This document shows positions 8,630 to 16,813 of a DNA stretch of 64,000 bases, piece after piece. The translations under genes and the position numbers were made by a program. This DNA is from Streptomyces sp. Tu6071. Its GTDB lineage: Bacteria > Actinomycetota > Actinomycetes > Streptomycetales > Streptomycetaceae. The stretch covers positions 2,379,445-2,443,444 of the forward strand of contig NZ_CM001165.1 of the NCBI RefSeq assembly GCF_000213055.1, in the 5' to 3' direction. Position 1 is the stretch's first letter; every line of letters starts with the position of its first letter. The notes beneath the pieces are model-generated. The model made no database searches. It saw nothing but the letters and a program-made list of their open reading frames with translations, and was not told where the DNA came from.

Positions 8630-9935
8630 GAGGGACGGGGGCGGGCCGGTGCGTGAGAAGAAGCGGGATGCCCGGGACCGTTCGCGCGAGACCGGCGCGG
8701 GCGGGACCGGACCGGTCACGCCGGCCGGTCCCCCGCGGACCGGTGGGGCTCCGGGCCCGGCGGGCGGCTCCGGCGCGAAAGCGCCCGGGGCGGGCGACCG
8801 CGGACGGGGGAACGAGCGAGGGGGTCTTCCTGACCCCAGGGACGCGGTGGAGCGGGCGGGACGAATGAGCGAGCAGGAGCACCCGCAGGGGGAGCGCACG
8901 CCGGACGACGCGGATCGGGCCCCGTCGTCGGCCGGAGAGCCGGTGCACGGCGGGGAGCCGTCGACGGTACGGGGCGAGGCGCCCGCACGGCCCGTACGGG
9001 ACGAAGCCGCCATCGACGCGGCCCCACCCGTACCCGAGAACACCCCACCGCACGACGACACCGCGCCGGACGCGGACACCGCACCTCACGCGGACACCGC
9101 GCCGGACGACGAGCAGGCCGTGCCCGACGAGGCCGCCCCCGGGCGGGCGGGGCACCACCGTGTCCGCAGCGCGCGGGAGAACGAGGACCGCAGCGAGGCG
9201 CGGGCGCTCTTCGTCCAGCTGCGGACGCTGGAGCCGGAGTCGGCGGCGTACGCGGAGCTGCGCAACCGGCTCGTACGGATGCACCTGCCGCTCGTGGAGC
9301 ACCTCGCGCGGCGATTCCGCAATCGCGGGGAGCCGCTCGACGACCTGACGCAGGTCGCGACGATCGGCCTGATCAAGTCGGTGGACCGGTTCGACCCGGA
9401 GCGCGGCGTCGAGTTCTCCACCTACGCGACCCCGACCGTCGTCGGCGAGATCAAGCGGCACTTCAGGGACAAGGGCTGGGCGGTACGGGTACCGCGCCGG
9501 CTCCAGGAGCTGCGGCTCTCGCTCACCTCCGCGACGGCGGAGCTGTCGCAGCAGCACGGCCGTTCGCCGACCGTGCACGAGCTGGCGCAGCGGCTCTCCA
9601 TCTCCGAGGAGGAGGTGCTGGAGGGCCTGGAGTCCGCGAACGCCTACAGCACACTCTCGCTCGACGTCCCCGACACCGACGACGAGTCGCCCGCTGTCGC
9701 CGACACGCTCGGCGCGGAGGACGAGGCGCTGGAGGGTGTCGAGTACCGGGAGTCGCTCAAGCCGCTCCTGGAGGACCTGCCGCCGCGCGAGAAGCGGATT
9801 CTGCTGCTGCGGTTCTTCGGGAACATGACGCAGTCGCAGATCGCGCAGGAGGTCGGCATCTCCCAGATGCACGTCTCGCGCCTGCTCGCCCGCACGCTGG
9901 CCCAGCTCCGCGACAAGCTCCTCGTGGAGGAGTGA
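8604..9935 (+). CDS. sigH: RNA polymerase sigma factor SigH (SigB/F/G type)
   Basis: 443 residues from GTG 8604, which overlaps prsH by 26 bases. Residues 1-190 form a Pro/Ala/Asp/Glu-rich extension. Region 2 is about 220-290 (DDLTQVATIGLIKSVDRFD), region 3 follows with RVPRRLQELRLSL, and region 4 ends the protein with a helix-turn-helix (SQIAQEVGISQMHVSRLLAR). An internal ATG at 8865 would give a 356-residue form. S. coelicolor SigH is known to occur as several N-terminal variants, so both starts may be used. It directs RNA polymerase to stress promoters and is held by PrsH. Confidence 0.93.
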   Translation: MVPDLVRSERDGGGPVREKKRDARDRSRETGAGGTGPVTPAGPPRTGGAPGPAGGSGAKAPGAGDRGRGNERGGLPDPRDAVERAGRMSEQEHPQGERTPDDADRAPSSAGEPVHGGEPSTVRGEAPARPVRDEAAIDAAPPVPENTPPHDDTAPDADTAPHADTAPDDEQAVPDEAAPGRAGHHRVRSARENEDRSEARALFVQLRTLEPESAAYAELRNRLVRMHLPLVEHLARRFRNRGEPLDDLTQVATIGLIKSVDRFDPERGVEFSTYATPTVVGEIKRHFRDKGWAVRVPRRLQELRLSLTSATAELSQQHGRSPTVHELAQRLSISEEEVLEGLESANAYSTLSLDVPDTDDESPAVADTLGAEDEALEGVEYRESLKPLLEDLPPREKRILLLRFFGNMTQSQIAQEVGISQMHVSRLLARTLAQLRDKLLVEE

Positions 9936-10121
9936 GCGGAGCGCGGCGCAGGGGTACGGCTGGGGGCGGTCGCCCGACGACCGCCCACGGGACGCCCCGA
10001 GGCGGAGAAGACAACCGGAAGCGCGACGGGGCTGGTTGACGGAGGACCGCCGTGGGGCCGCCGCAGGGCCCGGTCGCCGAGGGCCCGGTTGCCCGGAGCC
10101 CAGTTCCGTGGGGCCGCCGTG

Positions 10122-10145
10122 GGGCCCGCCGAGGCGGCGGGGCCC
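10122..10145. terminator. GC-rich hairpin between sigH and the converging gene
   Basis: GGGCCCGCCG pairs with CGGCGGGGCCC (one bulged G) across a 3-base loop; it abuts the stop codon of the - strand gene at 10146. It is probably shared by the convergent transcripts. No T-tract follows. Confidence 0.55.
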
Positions 10146-11057
10146 TCACACCTTTCCGATGCCCAGCGTGTTCTCCGTCGGCAGCAGTCCGGAGCCGATC
10201 ATCGTGAGCCACGGGGTCGCCAGCAGGTCGGTCAGACGGGTCGTGGCCGCGGTGCCGAGCGCCTGCCAGGGAGCTGCGGCGAGGGTGTCGGTGCGGTGTT
10301 CGATCTCCGCGCGCAGGGCACGGCCCTGGTCGGTCGCCGTGCCGTCAGGGGTGACGAGGCCGCGGTCCCTCAGGCGGGTCGTCGCCTCCTGCCACGCCGA
10401 CTCGCTCCAGCCGCGCGAGGCGAAGACCGCGCGGGGCGCCGCCCCGATCGAGGCGAAGGTGACGAGCGTTTCGATACCGTCGAGGCCCGCCGCCACGAGG
10501 GCGGCCACGTGGCCGTCGCCCCGGTGCTCGCGCAGGATCGTCGCGGCCTGCCAGAGCTGGAGGTGCGGGGCCTCGGGCCAGGGCAGCGCGCCGTTCGCGG
10601 CGGCGAGCGGACGGCCCGCGGCGGCGCCGTGCGTCGTGGTGACGGCGGCCTGCGCCGCGGTACGGGCCAGGCGGGCCGCCTCCGCGAGGTCGGCGCTGTC
10701 CACGGCGTCACCGAGCAGGGCCCGCCACGTCCGGTCCACCGCGCGCAGCCGCCCGTCCAGGGCCTCCTCGGGCGTCACGTCCGTCCCGGTCGCGTAGCGC
10801 TCGACCATTCCCGGTTCGAAGCTGTGGAAGACGGCGCTCAGGACGGCCGGGGAGACGGCGCCGAGCGGTGCGGCGCGCCAGGCGAAGTAGAGCGGCCAGC
10901 GCTCGTCGGTGCCGAGCCCGAGCGCCCCGGCCTCCGCGTAGGACTCGGGGGCGTAGTAGACGACCGCGTGCAGGGGCTCCAGGAGGTGCCAGAGCTGGCG
11001 CACCCGGGCGGGTTCCGGCGGGAGGTCGTCCTTCGTGGTGTGCGGTCGCGTCGTCAT
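10146..11057 (-). CDS. SCO6745-family protein
   Basis: 303-residue, helix-rich cytosolic protein. RQLWHLLEPLHAVVYYAPE near residue 20 and F-H-S-F-E-P-G-M-V-E-R near 78 are characteristic of the actinobacterial SCO6745 family. The C-terminal third looks like a winged-helix region (SESAWQEATTRLRDRGLVTPDG) that may bind DNA or a ligand. The function is not established. It is divergent from a TetR gene with a 31-bp operator between them, so it is very likely the TetR target. ATG start at 11055-11057. Confidence 0.82.
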   Translation of the reverse strand: MTTRPHTTKDDLPPEPARVRQLWHLLEPLHAVVYYAPESYAEAGALGLGTDERWPLYFAWRAAPLGAVSPAVLSAVFHSFEPGMVERYATGTDVTPEEALDGRLRAVDRTWRALLGDAVDSADLAEAARLARTAAQAAVTTTHGAAAGRPLAAANGALPWPEAPHLQLWQAATILREHRGDGHVAALVAAGLDGIETLVTFASIGAAPRAVFASRGWSESAWQEATTRLRDRGLVTPDGTATDQGRALRAEIEHRTDTLAAAPWQALGTAATTRLTDLLATPWLTMIGSGLLPTENTLGIGKV

Positions 11058-11075
11058 CTCGTACCCCCGTACGGG

Positions 11076-11106
11076 CTTGGCATCTTGTCACCGTCAAGAT
11101 GCCAAG
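11076..11106. promoter_or_regulatory. TetR operator (perfect 12-bp inverted repeat)
   Basis: CTTGGCATCTTG, 7-base spacer, CAAGATGCCAAG: a perfect 12-bp inverted repeat midway between the divergent SCO6745-family gene (start 11057) and tetR (start 11155). TTGACGG/TTGTCA hexamers inside it could be the -35 elements of both promoters, so binding would repress both directions. Confidence 0.8.
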
Positions 11107-11154
11107 TGGGTGTGGAACTTGTCAATGGCCAGATGGGCCGGGCAGGGTGTCCGC

Positions 11155-11709
11155 ATGAGCCAACGCGAGCAGTACCACCACGGCGATCTGCGGCGGGCGA
11201 TCATGACGGCCGCCGTCGACACGCTCGCGGAGCAGGGGCCAGAGGCGCTGAGCATGCGGGCGCTCGCGCGGCGGGCAGGGGTCTCGCACGCCGCGCCCGC
11301 GCACCACTTCACCGACCGCGCGGGGCTGCTCACCGCCGTGGCGACCGAGGGATACCGGCTGCTCGCCGACGCGCTCGCGGCCGAGGAGGGGCTGCTCGCC
11401 CGCGGCGCCGGGTACGTACGGTTCGCGCGCGAGCATCCCGGGCACTTCCGCGTCATGTTCACGCCGGGGCTGCTGCACGAGGACGACGCGGAGCTGAGCA
11501 CGGAACGCGGGCGACTGGCGGACGTGCTGCGGTCGAGCGTCGCGGAGCGCGGGGGCGGGGAGCACGAGCAGGAGGGACGCCGCCTCGCGGCATGGTCACT
11601 CGCGCACGGATTCGCGGCGCTGACCCTCTCGGGCGGCCTGGACGCGGCGCTGGGCGGGCGCGATCCGGTGGAGTGCTTTCGCGCGGTGGCGGCGGGGGTG
11701 TTTCCGTAG
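11155..11709 (+). CDS. TetR family transcriptional regulator
   Basis: 184-residue repressor. The helix-turn-helix is at about residues 26-46 (LSMRALARRAGVSHAAPAHH) after the leading QYHHGDLRRAIMTAA helix. The C-terminal ligand domain has the MFTPGLL and SLAHGFAALTLSGG segments of the WHG-type TetR group. ATG 11155 was chosen because the frame further upstream would start inside the operator and has no family character. It is divergent from the SCO6745-family gene and presumably autoregulated through the operator at 11076-11106. Confidence 0.9.
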   Translation: MSQREQYHHGDLRRAIMTAAVDTLAEQGPEALSMRALARRAGVSHAAPAHHFTDRAGLLTAVATEGYRLLADALAAEEGLLARGAGYVRFAREHPGHFRVMFTPGLLHEDDAELSTERGRLADVLRSSVAERGGGEHEQEGRRLAAWSLAHGFAALTLSGGLDAALGGRDPVECFRAVAAGVFP

Positions 11710-11866
11710 GGGGCCCGGTGGGGGGCGCTGGAGGCCGTACGGATGCCGCTCGGGGGCGGCGGGAGGGCTGCCCGGGGTCGGCGGGAAGACCGCTGGGGTC
11801 CGGCGAAGGACTGCTTAGGACAGTGCGTCGCCCGGTACGCGGCAGGACCCGGGAAGGGCGCCCGCC

Positions 11867-12053
11867 CAGGTCGCGGCATCGCTCAGGACGCGGCCTCGCT
11901 CGGGGGGCGACGCCCCTCAGGTCGCGGCGTCGCTCAGGTCGCGGCGTCGCTCAGGAGGCGGCCTCGCTCGGATCGCGACGCCCCTCAGGTCGCGGCATCA
12001 CTCAGGACGCAGCATCGCTCAGGTCGCGGCATCGCTCAGGACGCGGCGTCGCT
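11867..12053. repeat. 17-bp minisatellite, 11 uninterrupted units
   Basis: Eleven head-to-tail 17-base units with the consensus CAGGTCGCGGCRTCGCT and no gaps; units 3 and 7 are the most diverged (CGGGGGGCGACGCCCCT, CGGATCGCGACGCCCCT). Units 10-11 overlap the 3' end of the - strand membrane protein gene, supplying its last residues and its TGA stop. Because 17 is not a multiple of 3, each unit shifts frame. Confidence 0.95.
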
Positions 12054-12464
12054 CGGGGCGCGGATGCCGAGAGTCTCGGTGGTCTCCTTGTTGAGGAGGC
12101 AGACGAGGCCCGCGATCGAGGCGGCGGCGAGTGCGATGCCGCCCGGGATGAACATGCTGTCGGTCTTGAGCAGCGTCCAGGCGACCGGGAGGCCCATGAG
12201 CTGCGTGATGACCGCCGGACCGCGGCTCCAGCGGCGCAGGCGCCACAGGCCGCGCGCGGCGATCCCCGGGATGGCGCCGAGGACGACGAGCATGAGGCCG
12301 ACCGTCGCCGTGTCGCCCTGGTCGCCGGAGCCGGCCAGGCCCCGGACGAGGATGTAGAGGCCGCCGACGACGAGGGCGAGGGCTTCCAGGACGCAGACGA
12401 GGGTGGCGAGGAAGAGACGCCGGGGGCGGTGCGCGGGTTCGGTGGAAGTCTGCTCGCTGCTCAC
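12036..12464 (-). CDS. Small integral membrane protein
   Basis: 142 residues with four hydrophobic segments (about 20-42, 52-72, 84-102 and 106-126), a charged N-terminus (SSEQTSTEPAHRPRRLF) and a short tail. It is a conserved-type streptomycete membrane protein beside wblE and the lipid kinase; the function is unknown. GTG 12462-12464 was chosen because a TACCCT -10 element lies 8 bases upstream, consistent with a leaderless transcript. The C-terminus (APSDAAS, then TGA) is encoded by the 17-bp repeat array, so repeat-number changes or slippage would alter the end of the protein. Confidence 0.78.
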   Translation of the reverse strand: MSSEQTSTEPAHRPRRLFLATLVCVLEALALVVGGLYILVRGLAGSGDQGDTATVGLMLVVLGAIPGIAARGLWRLRRWSRGPAVITQLMGLPVAWTLLKTDSMFIPGGIALAAASIAGLVCLLNKETTETLGIRAPSDAAS

Positions 12465-12794
12465 GGTGCCAGGGTAGCGGGGCGGGTGTGGGGGATGCCC
12501 CCTAGGGGTGTCCCTTACATGCGGGTTTCTCCCCCTGGGGCCCACAACGCGCAACGCGGCGGCGGAGTTCCCGGCGGTGGGGCGGGGGGGCACAGGGGCT
12601 CAGCACAGGGGTTCAACCAGGGCCAAGCCGAACCGCCTCCCTCCTCGCGCCCCCTCCCTCCACGCACCGCCTTCCTCTTCGCACCCCCTCCCTCGCCCCC
12701 TCACCCCTCCCCCTCACCCCTCCCCCACCCACCCGCAGGCGTGAGGGTGGGTGCGTGGGGGCGGGGGGCGCTACCGATGGGTACTCTGCCTTTC
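12465..12794. other. Divergent spacer, pyrimidine-rich
   Basis: 330 bases between the membrane protein and the lipid kinase. Positions 12640-12735 are a C/T-rich low-complexity run. TACTCT at about 12781 is a plausible -10 for a leaderless kinase mRNA. No gene is supported. Confidence 0.5.
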
Positions 12795-13763
12795 ATGCGT
12801 GCTCTTCTCGTGGTCAATCCGGCGGCTACCACCACCAGTGCGCGCACGCGCGACGTGCTGATCCACGCGCTGGCCAGCGAGATGAAGCTGGAGGCCGTGA
12901 CCACCGAGTACCGGGGGCACGCGCGGGATCTGGCGCGCGAGGCGGCCGAGGCGGAGGACATCGACCTCGTCGTGGCGCTCGGCGGGGACGGCACCGTCAA
13001 CGAGGTCGTCAACGGGCTGCTGCACGAGGGCCCGGCCCCGGAGGCGCTGCCCGGACTCGCCGTCGTGCCGGGCGGTTCGACGAACGTCTTCGCGCGGGCG
13101 CTCGGGCTGCCGAACCACCCGGTGGAGGCGACGGGCGCGATCCTGCACGCGCTGCACGAGCGCTCCGAGCGCACGGTCGGCCTCGGACTCGCCTCCGGGA
13201 CGCGCGGCAGCGAGGACGAGTCGGTTCCCTCGCGCTGGTTCACCTTCAACGCGGGGCTCGGTTTCGACGCGGGCGTCGTGGGCCGGGTCGAACAGAAGCG
13301 GGAACGCGGCAAGCGCTCCACACACGCTCTGTACGTACGGCAGTTGCTCCGCCAGTTCGTGGACGAGCCCTCGCGCCGGGCAGGCCGGATCACGCTGGAG
13401 CGGACCGGCGAGGACCCGATCGAGGACCTGGTCCTGTCGATAGTCAGCAACACCAACCCGTGGACCTACCTGGGCAACAAGCCCCTCTACGCCTCCCCCG
13501 GAGCCTCCTTCGACACCGGGCTCGACGTGCTCGGCCTGAGCCGGCTCTCGACCGCCGCCGTCACGAAGTACGGGACGCAGTTGCTGAGGTCCTCGCCCGA
13601 ACGCGGCCCGCAGGGCAGACACGCGGTGTCGCTCCACGACCTCAGTGAGTTCACCTTGCATTCCAAGGTCCCTTTGCCCTTTCAGATGGACGGTGACCAC
13701 CTGGGGCTCCGGACGAGCGTGACGTTCACAGGCGTTCGCCGTGCACTGCGTGTGATTGTGTGA
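12795..13763 (+). CDS. Diacylglycerol/lipid kinase (DAGK catalytic domain)
   Basis: 322-residue cytosolic or membrane-associated lipid kinase. The nucleotide loop is GGDGTVNEVVNG (63-74), the substrate loop is PGGSTNVFARALGLP (92-106), and GLGFDAGVVG lies near 160; the length is typical for bacterial DgkB/YegS-type kinases. It would phosphorylate diacylglycerol or a related lipid using ATP. ATG 12795 was chosen because MRALLVVNP begins the first beta strand and TACTCT lies about 10 bases upstream (leaderless-type); an in-frame ATG at 12777 is the alternative. It is upstream of wblE. Confidence 0.9.
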   Translation: MRALLVVNPAATTTSARTRDVLIHALASEMKLEAVTTEYRGHARDLAREAAEAEDIDLVVALGGDGTVNEVVNGLLHEGPAPEALPGLAVVPGGSTNVFARALGLPNHPVEATGAILHALHERSERTVGLGLASGTRGSEDESVPSRWFTFNAGLGFDAGVVGRVEQKRERGKRSTHALYVRQLLRQFVDEPSRRAGRITLERTGEDPIEDLVLSIVSNTNPWTYLGNKPLYASPGASFDTGLDVLGLSRLSTAAVTKYGTQLLRSSPERGPQGRHAVSLHDLSEFTLHSKVPLPFQMDGDHLGLRTSVTFTGVRRALRVIV

Positions 13764-14024
13764 GTGGAAGCAGGCAAAGACCTTGCACTCGAACGTTTAG
13801 AGCACGATCCACCCCATAGAAGTACGGCTGTGACCTAGTCGACACCAAAGAATCAAAAAAAACTTTCCGGAAGGGGTTGTATCCCGCCCGGAGGTTTGGG
13901 AATCTCTACTTGGCGATCGGGACGGGCCCCACAAGCGGCCCCCACAGAGAGCCAGAATCCCTCCCTCCCCAGGACCCCGCCAGGGTTAGAACTGGCTGGT
14001 CGGCCCTTCCTTCGGGTGGGATTC

Positions 14025-14038
14025 GTGAAAGCGTTCAC
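14025..14038. promoter_or_regulatory. Inverted repeat in the wblE leader
   Basis: GTGAA-N4-TTCAC, a perfect short palindrome 45 bases upstream of the wblE ATG. It lies within a long (about 320-base), comparatively AT-rich leader that also contains an A8 tract near 13855. It may be an operator or part of an RNA structure; the function is not known to me. Confidence 0.4.
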
Positions 14039-14082
14039 ATTCACAAGCAACGTGCATGTAATACCAAGGAGAGGTAGCAGCC

Positions 14083-14340
14083 ATGGACTGGCGTCACAAC
14101 GCCGTTTGCCGCGAGGAAGACCCCGAGCTCTTCTTCCCCATCGGCAACACCGGTCCTGCGCTGCTGCAGATCGAGGAAGCCAAGGCCGTCTGCCGTCGCT
14201 GCCCGGTTATCGAGCAGTGTCTGCAGTGGGCGCTTGAGTCCGGCCAGGACTCGGGCGTCTGGGGTGGCCTCAGCGAGGACGAGCGCCGCGCGATGAAGCG
14301 CCGCGCCGCTCGCAACCGGGCGCGCAACGCGACCGCCTGA
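14083..14340 (+). CDS. wblE: WhiB-family transcription factor WblE
   Basis: 85-residue iron-sulfur protein. The four cluster ligands are Cys9, Cys37, Cys40 and Cys46 (C-x27-C-x2-C-x5-C), followed by the GVWGG turn at 58-62 and a basic C-terminal DNA-binding tail (RRAMKRRAARNRARN). WhiB proteins bind a [4Fe-4S] cluster and act with the principal sigma factor. ATG start with AAGGAGAGG 8 bases upstream. It matches WblE (SCO5240 context), the streptomycete relative of mycobacterial WhiB1. It is followed by a strong terminator. Confidence 0.95.
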   Translation: MDWRHNAVCREEDPELFFPIGNTGPALLQIEEAKAVCRRCPVIEQCLQWALESGQDSGVWGGLSEDERRAMKRRAARNRARNATA

Positions 14341-14489
14341 GCAAAGCCCCCCAAGAGCCTGGCGCTTGGCGGCGCGTACAGCGTGTACGCACGTCCCGCC
14401 CCCGAGCCGCAGCGCGCAGTTCGCGGTCGACGCCCTTGAGGCGATCACCGCAAGCGGTACCCCACAGCAAGACCCCCATAGCGTGAACG

Positions 14490-14534
14490 ACGAAGGGCCC
14501 GGCCCGGTCAGCGACGACCGGCCGGGCCCTTCGT
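14490..14534 (+). terminator. wblE terminator
   Basis: 15-bp perfect stem (14490-14504 with 14520-14534), extended by CGGTC/GACCG inside, about 150 bases after wblE. Confidence 0.8.
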
Positions 14535-14570
14535 CTTGCCCGCACGGCTCAACCCCCGTGCCGCAGGCCC

Positions 14571-14735
14571 GCGTACGTCAACCGCGTCCGCCGTACGCCT
14601 CCGCGCGAGCCCGTCCGCCGACCCCCGCGCCCCGGGCACGTCCGGGCGAGCGCATACGACAACCCCGTCCCCCGTACGCCTCCGCGCGAGCCTCTACGTC
14701 AACCCCCGCGCCCCGTAAGCCCCCGCGCACGCCCG
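14571..14735. repeat. 81-bp tandem duplication in the wblE to kinase spacer
   Basis: Two imperfect head-to-tail copies of about 81 bases: CCGTACGCCTCCGCGCGAGC recurs at 14591 and 14672, and ACCCCCGCGCCCCG at 14621 and 14702, followed by a partial third copy (CGTACGTCAACACC). The spacer 14341-14826 holds no gene, only the terminator and this repeat. Confidence 0.8.
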
Positions 14736-14826
14736 TACGTCAACACCGCTCCCCGCCCCGTCCGTCAACACCACTCCCCCACCGCGCCCCCACTCACGGG
14801 TGAACCCACCCGTGGCGCGGGCCCGT

Positions 14827-16302
14827 TCACGCCTTCTCGCCCTCCACCGGGATGTCCAGGACGACCCGTGTCCCGCGCTCCGGCGCCGGGACCATGTCGA
14901 ACGTGCCGCCGAGTTCGCCCTCCACGAGGGTGCGGACGATCTGGAGGCCGAGGTTGCCCGAGCGGTGCGGGTCGAAGCCTTCGGGGAGGCCCACGCCGTC
15001 GTCCTGCACGGTGATGAGCAGCCGGTGGCCGTCCCGGCCCGTACCGCCGCCGCGCACCGCGCCGACCTCGACCGTGCCCGTGTCGCCCGGGCCGAAGCCG
15101 TGCTCCAGGGCGTTCTGGATGACCTCCGTGAGGACCATCGAGAGCGGCGTCGCGACCTCGGCGGCCAGTATCCCGAAACGGCCCGTACGGCGCCCCGTGA
15201 CGGTGCCCGGGGAGATCTCCGCGACCATCGTGAGCACACGGTCGGCGATCTCGTCGAACTCCACCTGCTCGTCCAGGTTCTGGGACAGCGTCTCGTGGAC
15301 GATCGCGATGGAGCCGACGCGGCGCACCGCCTCTTCGAGCGCGGCCCGGCCGCTTTCGGAGTCGATGCGGCGGGCCTGGAGACGCAACAGCGCCGCCACC
15401 GTCTGGAGATTGTTCTTCACCCGGTGGTGGATTTCCCGGATGGTGGCGTTCTTCGTCATCAACTCCTGTTCGCGGCGGCGCAATTCCGTCACATCTCGGA
15501 GCAGGACGAGGGAACCGATGTGCGTGCCTTTGGGTTTGAGCGGAATGGCGCGCATCTGAATGACCGCGTCATTTCCCTCGACCTCGGTCTCGCGCGGCGC
15601 CCAGCCGCTCGCGAGTTTCACGAGGGCCTCGTCCACCGGGCCCTTGGAGGGCGCGAGTTCGGCGGTGGCCTGGCCGAGGTGCACGCCGACGAAGTCGGTG
15701 GCGAGGCCGAGGCGGTGGTACGCGGAGAGGGCGTTGGGCGAGGCGTACTGGACCATGCCCTCGGCGTCGAGGCGGATGAGCCCGTCACCGACGCGCGGCG
15801 AGGCGTCCATGTCGACCTGCTGGTCCGGGAAGGGGAAGGCGCCCGCCGCGATCATCTGCGCGAGGTCGGAGGCGCTCTGGAGATAGCTCAGCTCCAGGCG
15901 GCTCGGGGTGCGCACGGTGAGCAGGTTGGTGTTGCGGCCGATGACGCCGAGGACGCGGCCCTCGCGGCGCACGGGGATCGACTCGACGCGGACGGGCACC
16001 TCCTCGCGCCACTCCGGGTCGCCCTCGCGCACGATGCGGCCCTCGTCGAGCGCGGCGTCGAGCATGGGGCGGCGGCCACGCGGCACGAGGTGGCCGACCA
16101 TGTCGTCCTGGTACGAGGTGGGGCCCGTGTTGGGGCGCATCTGCGCGACCGAGACGTACCGCGTGCCGTCCCGGGTCGGGACCCACAGGACGAGGTCGGC
16201 GAAGGAGAGGTCGGACAACAGCTGCCACTCCGAGACCAGCAGGTGGAGCCATTCGAGATCGGAGTCGCTGAGCGCCGTGTGCCGGCGTACGAGGTCGTTC
16301 AT
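14827..16302 (-). CDS. PdtaS-type sensor histidine kinase (GAF-PAS-HisKA_2-HATPase)
   Basis: 491-residue cytosolic kinase with no membrane segments. N-terminal GAF-like domain at about 1-150, PAS at about 170-270, then the HisKA_2/HWE-like dimerisation helix with the phospho-acceptor in IHHRVKNNLQ (His292/His293), and a GHKL ATPase with the N-box LTEVIQNALEHGF (391-403) and QDDGVGLP. It matches the actinobacterial PdtaS family, which phosphorylates the RNA-binding antiterminator regulator PdtaR; the cognate regulator is not in the window. ATG 16300-16302 is used; GTG at 16309-16311 (Met-Pro-Ser-Met) is an equally plausible start. Confidence 0.92.
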   Translation of the reverse strand: MNDLVRRHTALSDSDLEWLHLLVSEWQLLSDLSFADLVLWVPTRDGTRYVSVAQMRPNTGPTSYQDDMVGHLVPRGRRPMLDAALDEGRIVREGDPEWREEVPVRVESIPVRREGRVLGVIGRNTNLLTVRTPSRLELSYLQSASDLAQMIAAGAFPFPDQQVDMDASPRVGDGLIRLDAEGMVQYASPNALSAYHRLGLATDFVGVHLGQATAELAPSKGPVDEALVKLASGWAPRETEVEGNDAVIQMRAIPLKPKGTHIGSLVLLRDVTELRRREQELMTKNATIREIHHRVKNNLQTVAALLRLQARRIDSESGRAALEEAVRRVGSIAIVHETLSQNLDEQVEFDEIADRVLTMVAEISPGTVTGRRTGRFGILAAEVATPLSMVLTEVIQNALEHGFGPGDTGTVEVGAVRGGGTGRDGHRLLITVQDDGVGLPEGFDPHRSGNLGLQIVRTLVEGELGGTFDMVPAPERGTRVVLDIPVEGEKA

Positions 16303-16767
16303 GGAGGGCACCCGGCGAGCGTACCCGGGCCCCGCGCGAACGCGTGCCCCGCTCGGCCCCCAGGGGCCGCGGCGCCGCGAGGGGACCCTCGACCCCTCCG
16401 GCACCGCAGCCCGAAGGCGTGCCCGCACGCCCCTGAGGACGCGGGACCGCGAGCCGCCGGGTGTGCGGTGCCCGGTGGCCCTGGGGGAAGTCCGCGCGGT
16501 CAGGGCAGAGAGCGCGGTTCCCCCGGTCCGCCCTCCTGTGCGGGGAGAGCGGAAGCCGATTCCGCGCGAGGCGCGGACTAGACCATTTTCAGGGGCGCAC
16601 CCCGCCGCTGTCCATGCCTGGGCGGGAATTGGCGGGACGGATCACGGGGACGCCGGAGCGGGCGGGCGGCGCGGCACGGGAGAACGCGTCGCCCGCCATC
16701 CGGACGACGGGAGACCGTGCCGCTCGCCATCCGGACGCCCCTTCTGCCCCGCGACCCGATCTGATAA
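16303..16767. other. Divergent spacer upstream of nagB
   Basis: No gene is seen. It contains a direct repeat around CGCCATCCGGACG (about 16693 and 16727) just upstream of the nagB operator. Confidence 0.5.
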
Positions 16768-16783
16768 ATTGGTCTATACCACA
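16768..16783. promoter_or_regulatory. dre site (DasR operator) of nagB
   Basis: ATTGGTCTATACCACA, centred on the palindrome TGGTCTATACCA, matches the DasR-responsive element consensus (ACTGGTCTAGACCACT) and lies about 30 bases upstream of the nagB start. DasR bound here would repress nagB until glucosamine-6-phosphate accumulates. Confidence 0.88.
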
Positions 16784-16813
16784 CGTGTCTCTTTCAGATC
16801 GGCAGGCCCCAGC

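Noticed and set aside
11867..12053. Possible CRISPR array
   Set aside because: The 17-base units are directly contiguous with no spacers and no cas genes are nearby; it is a minisatellite.
13899..13925. Sigma-R promoter for wblE
   Set aside because: GGAAT is present, but the bases at N18-N19 are not GTT.
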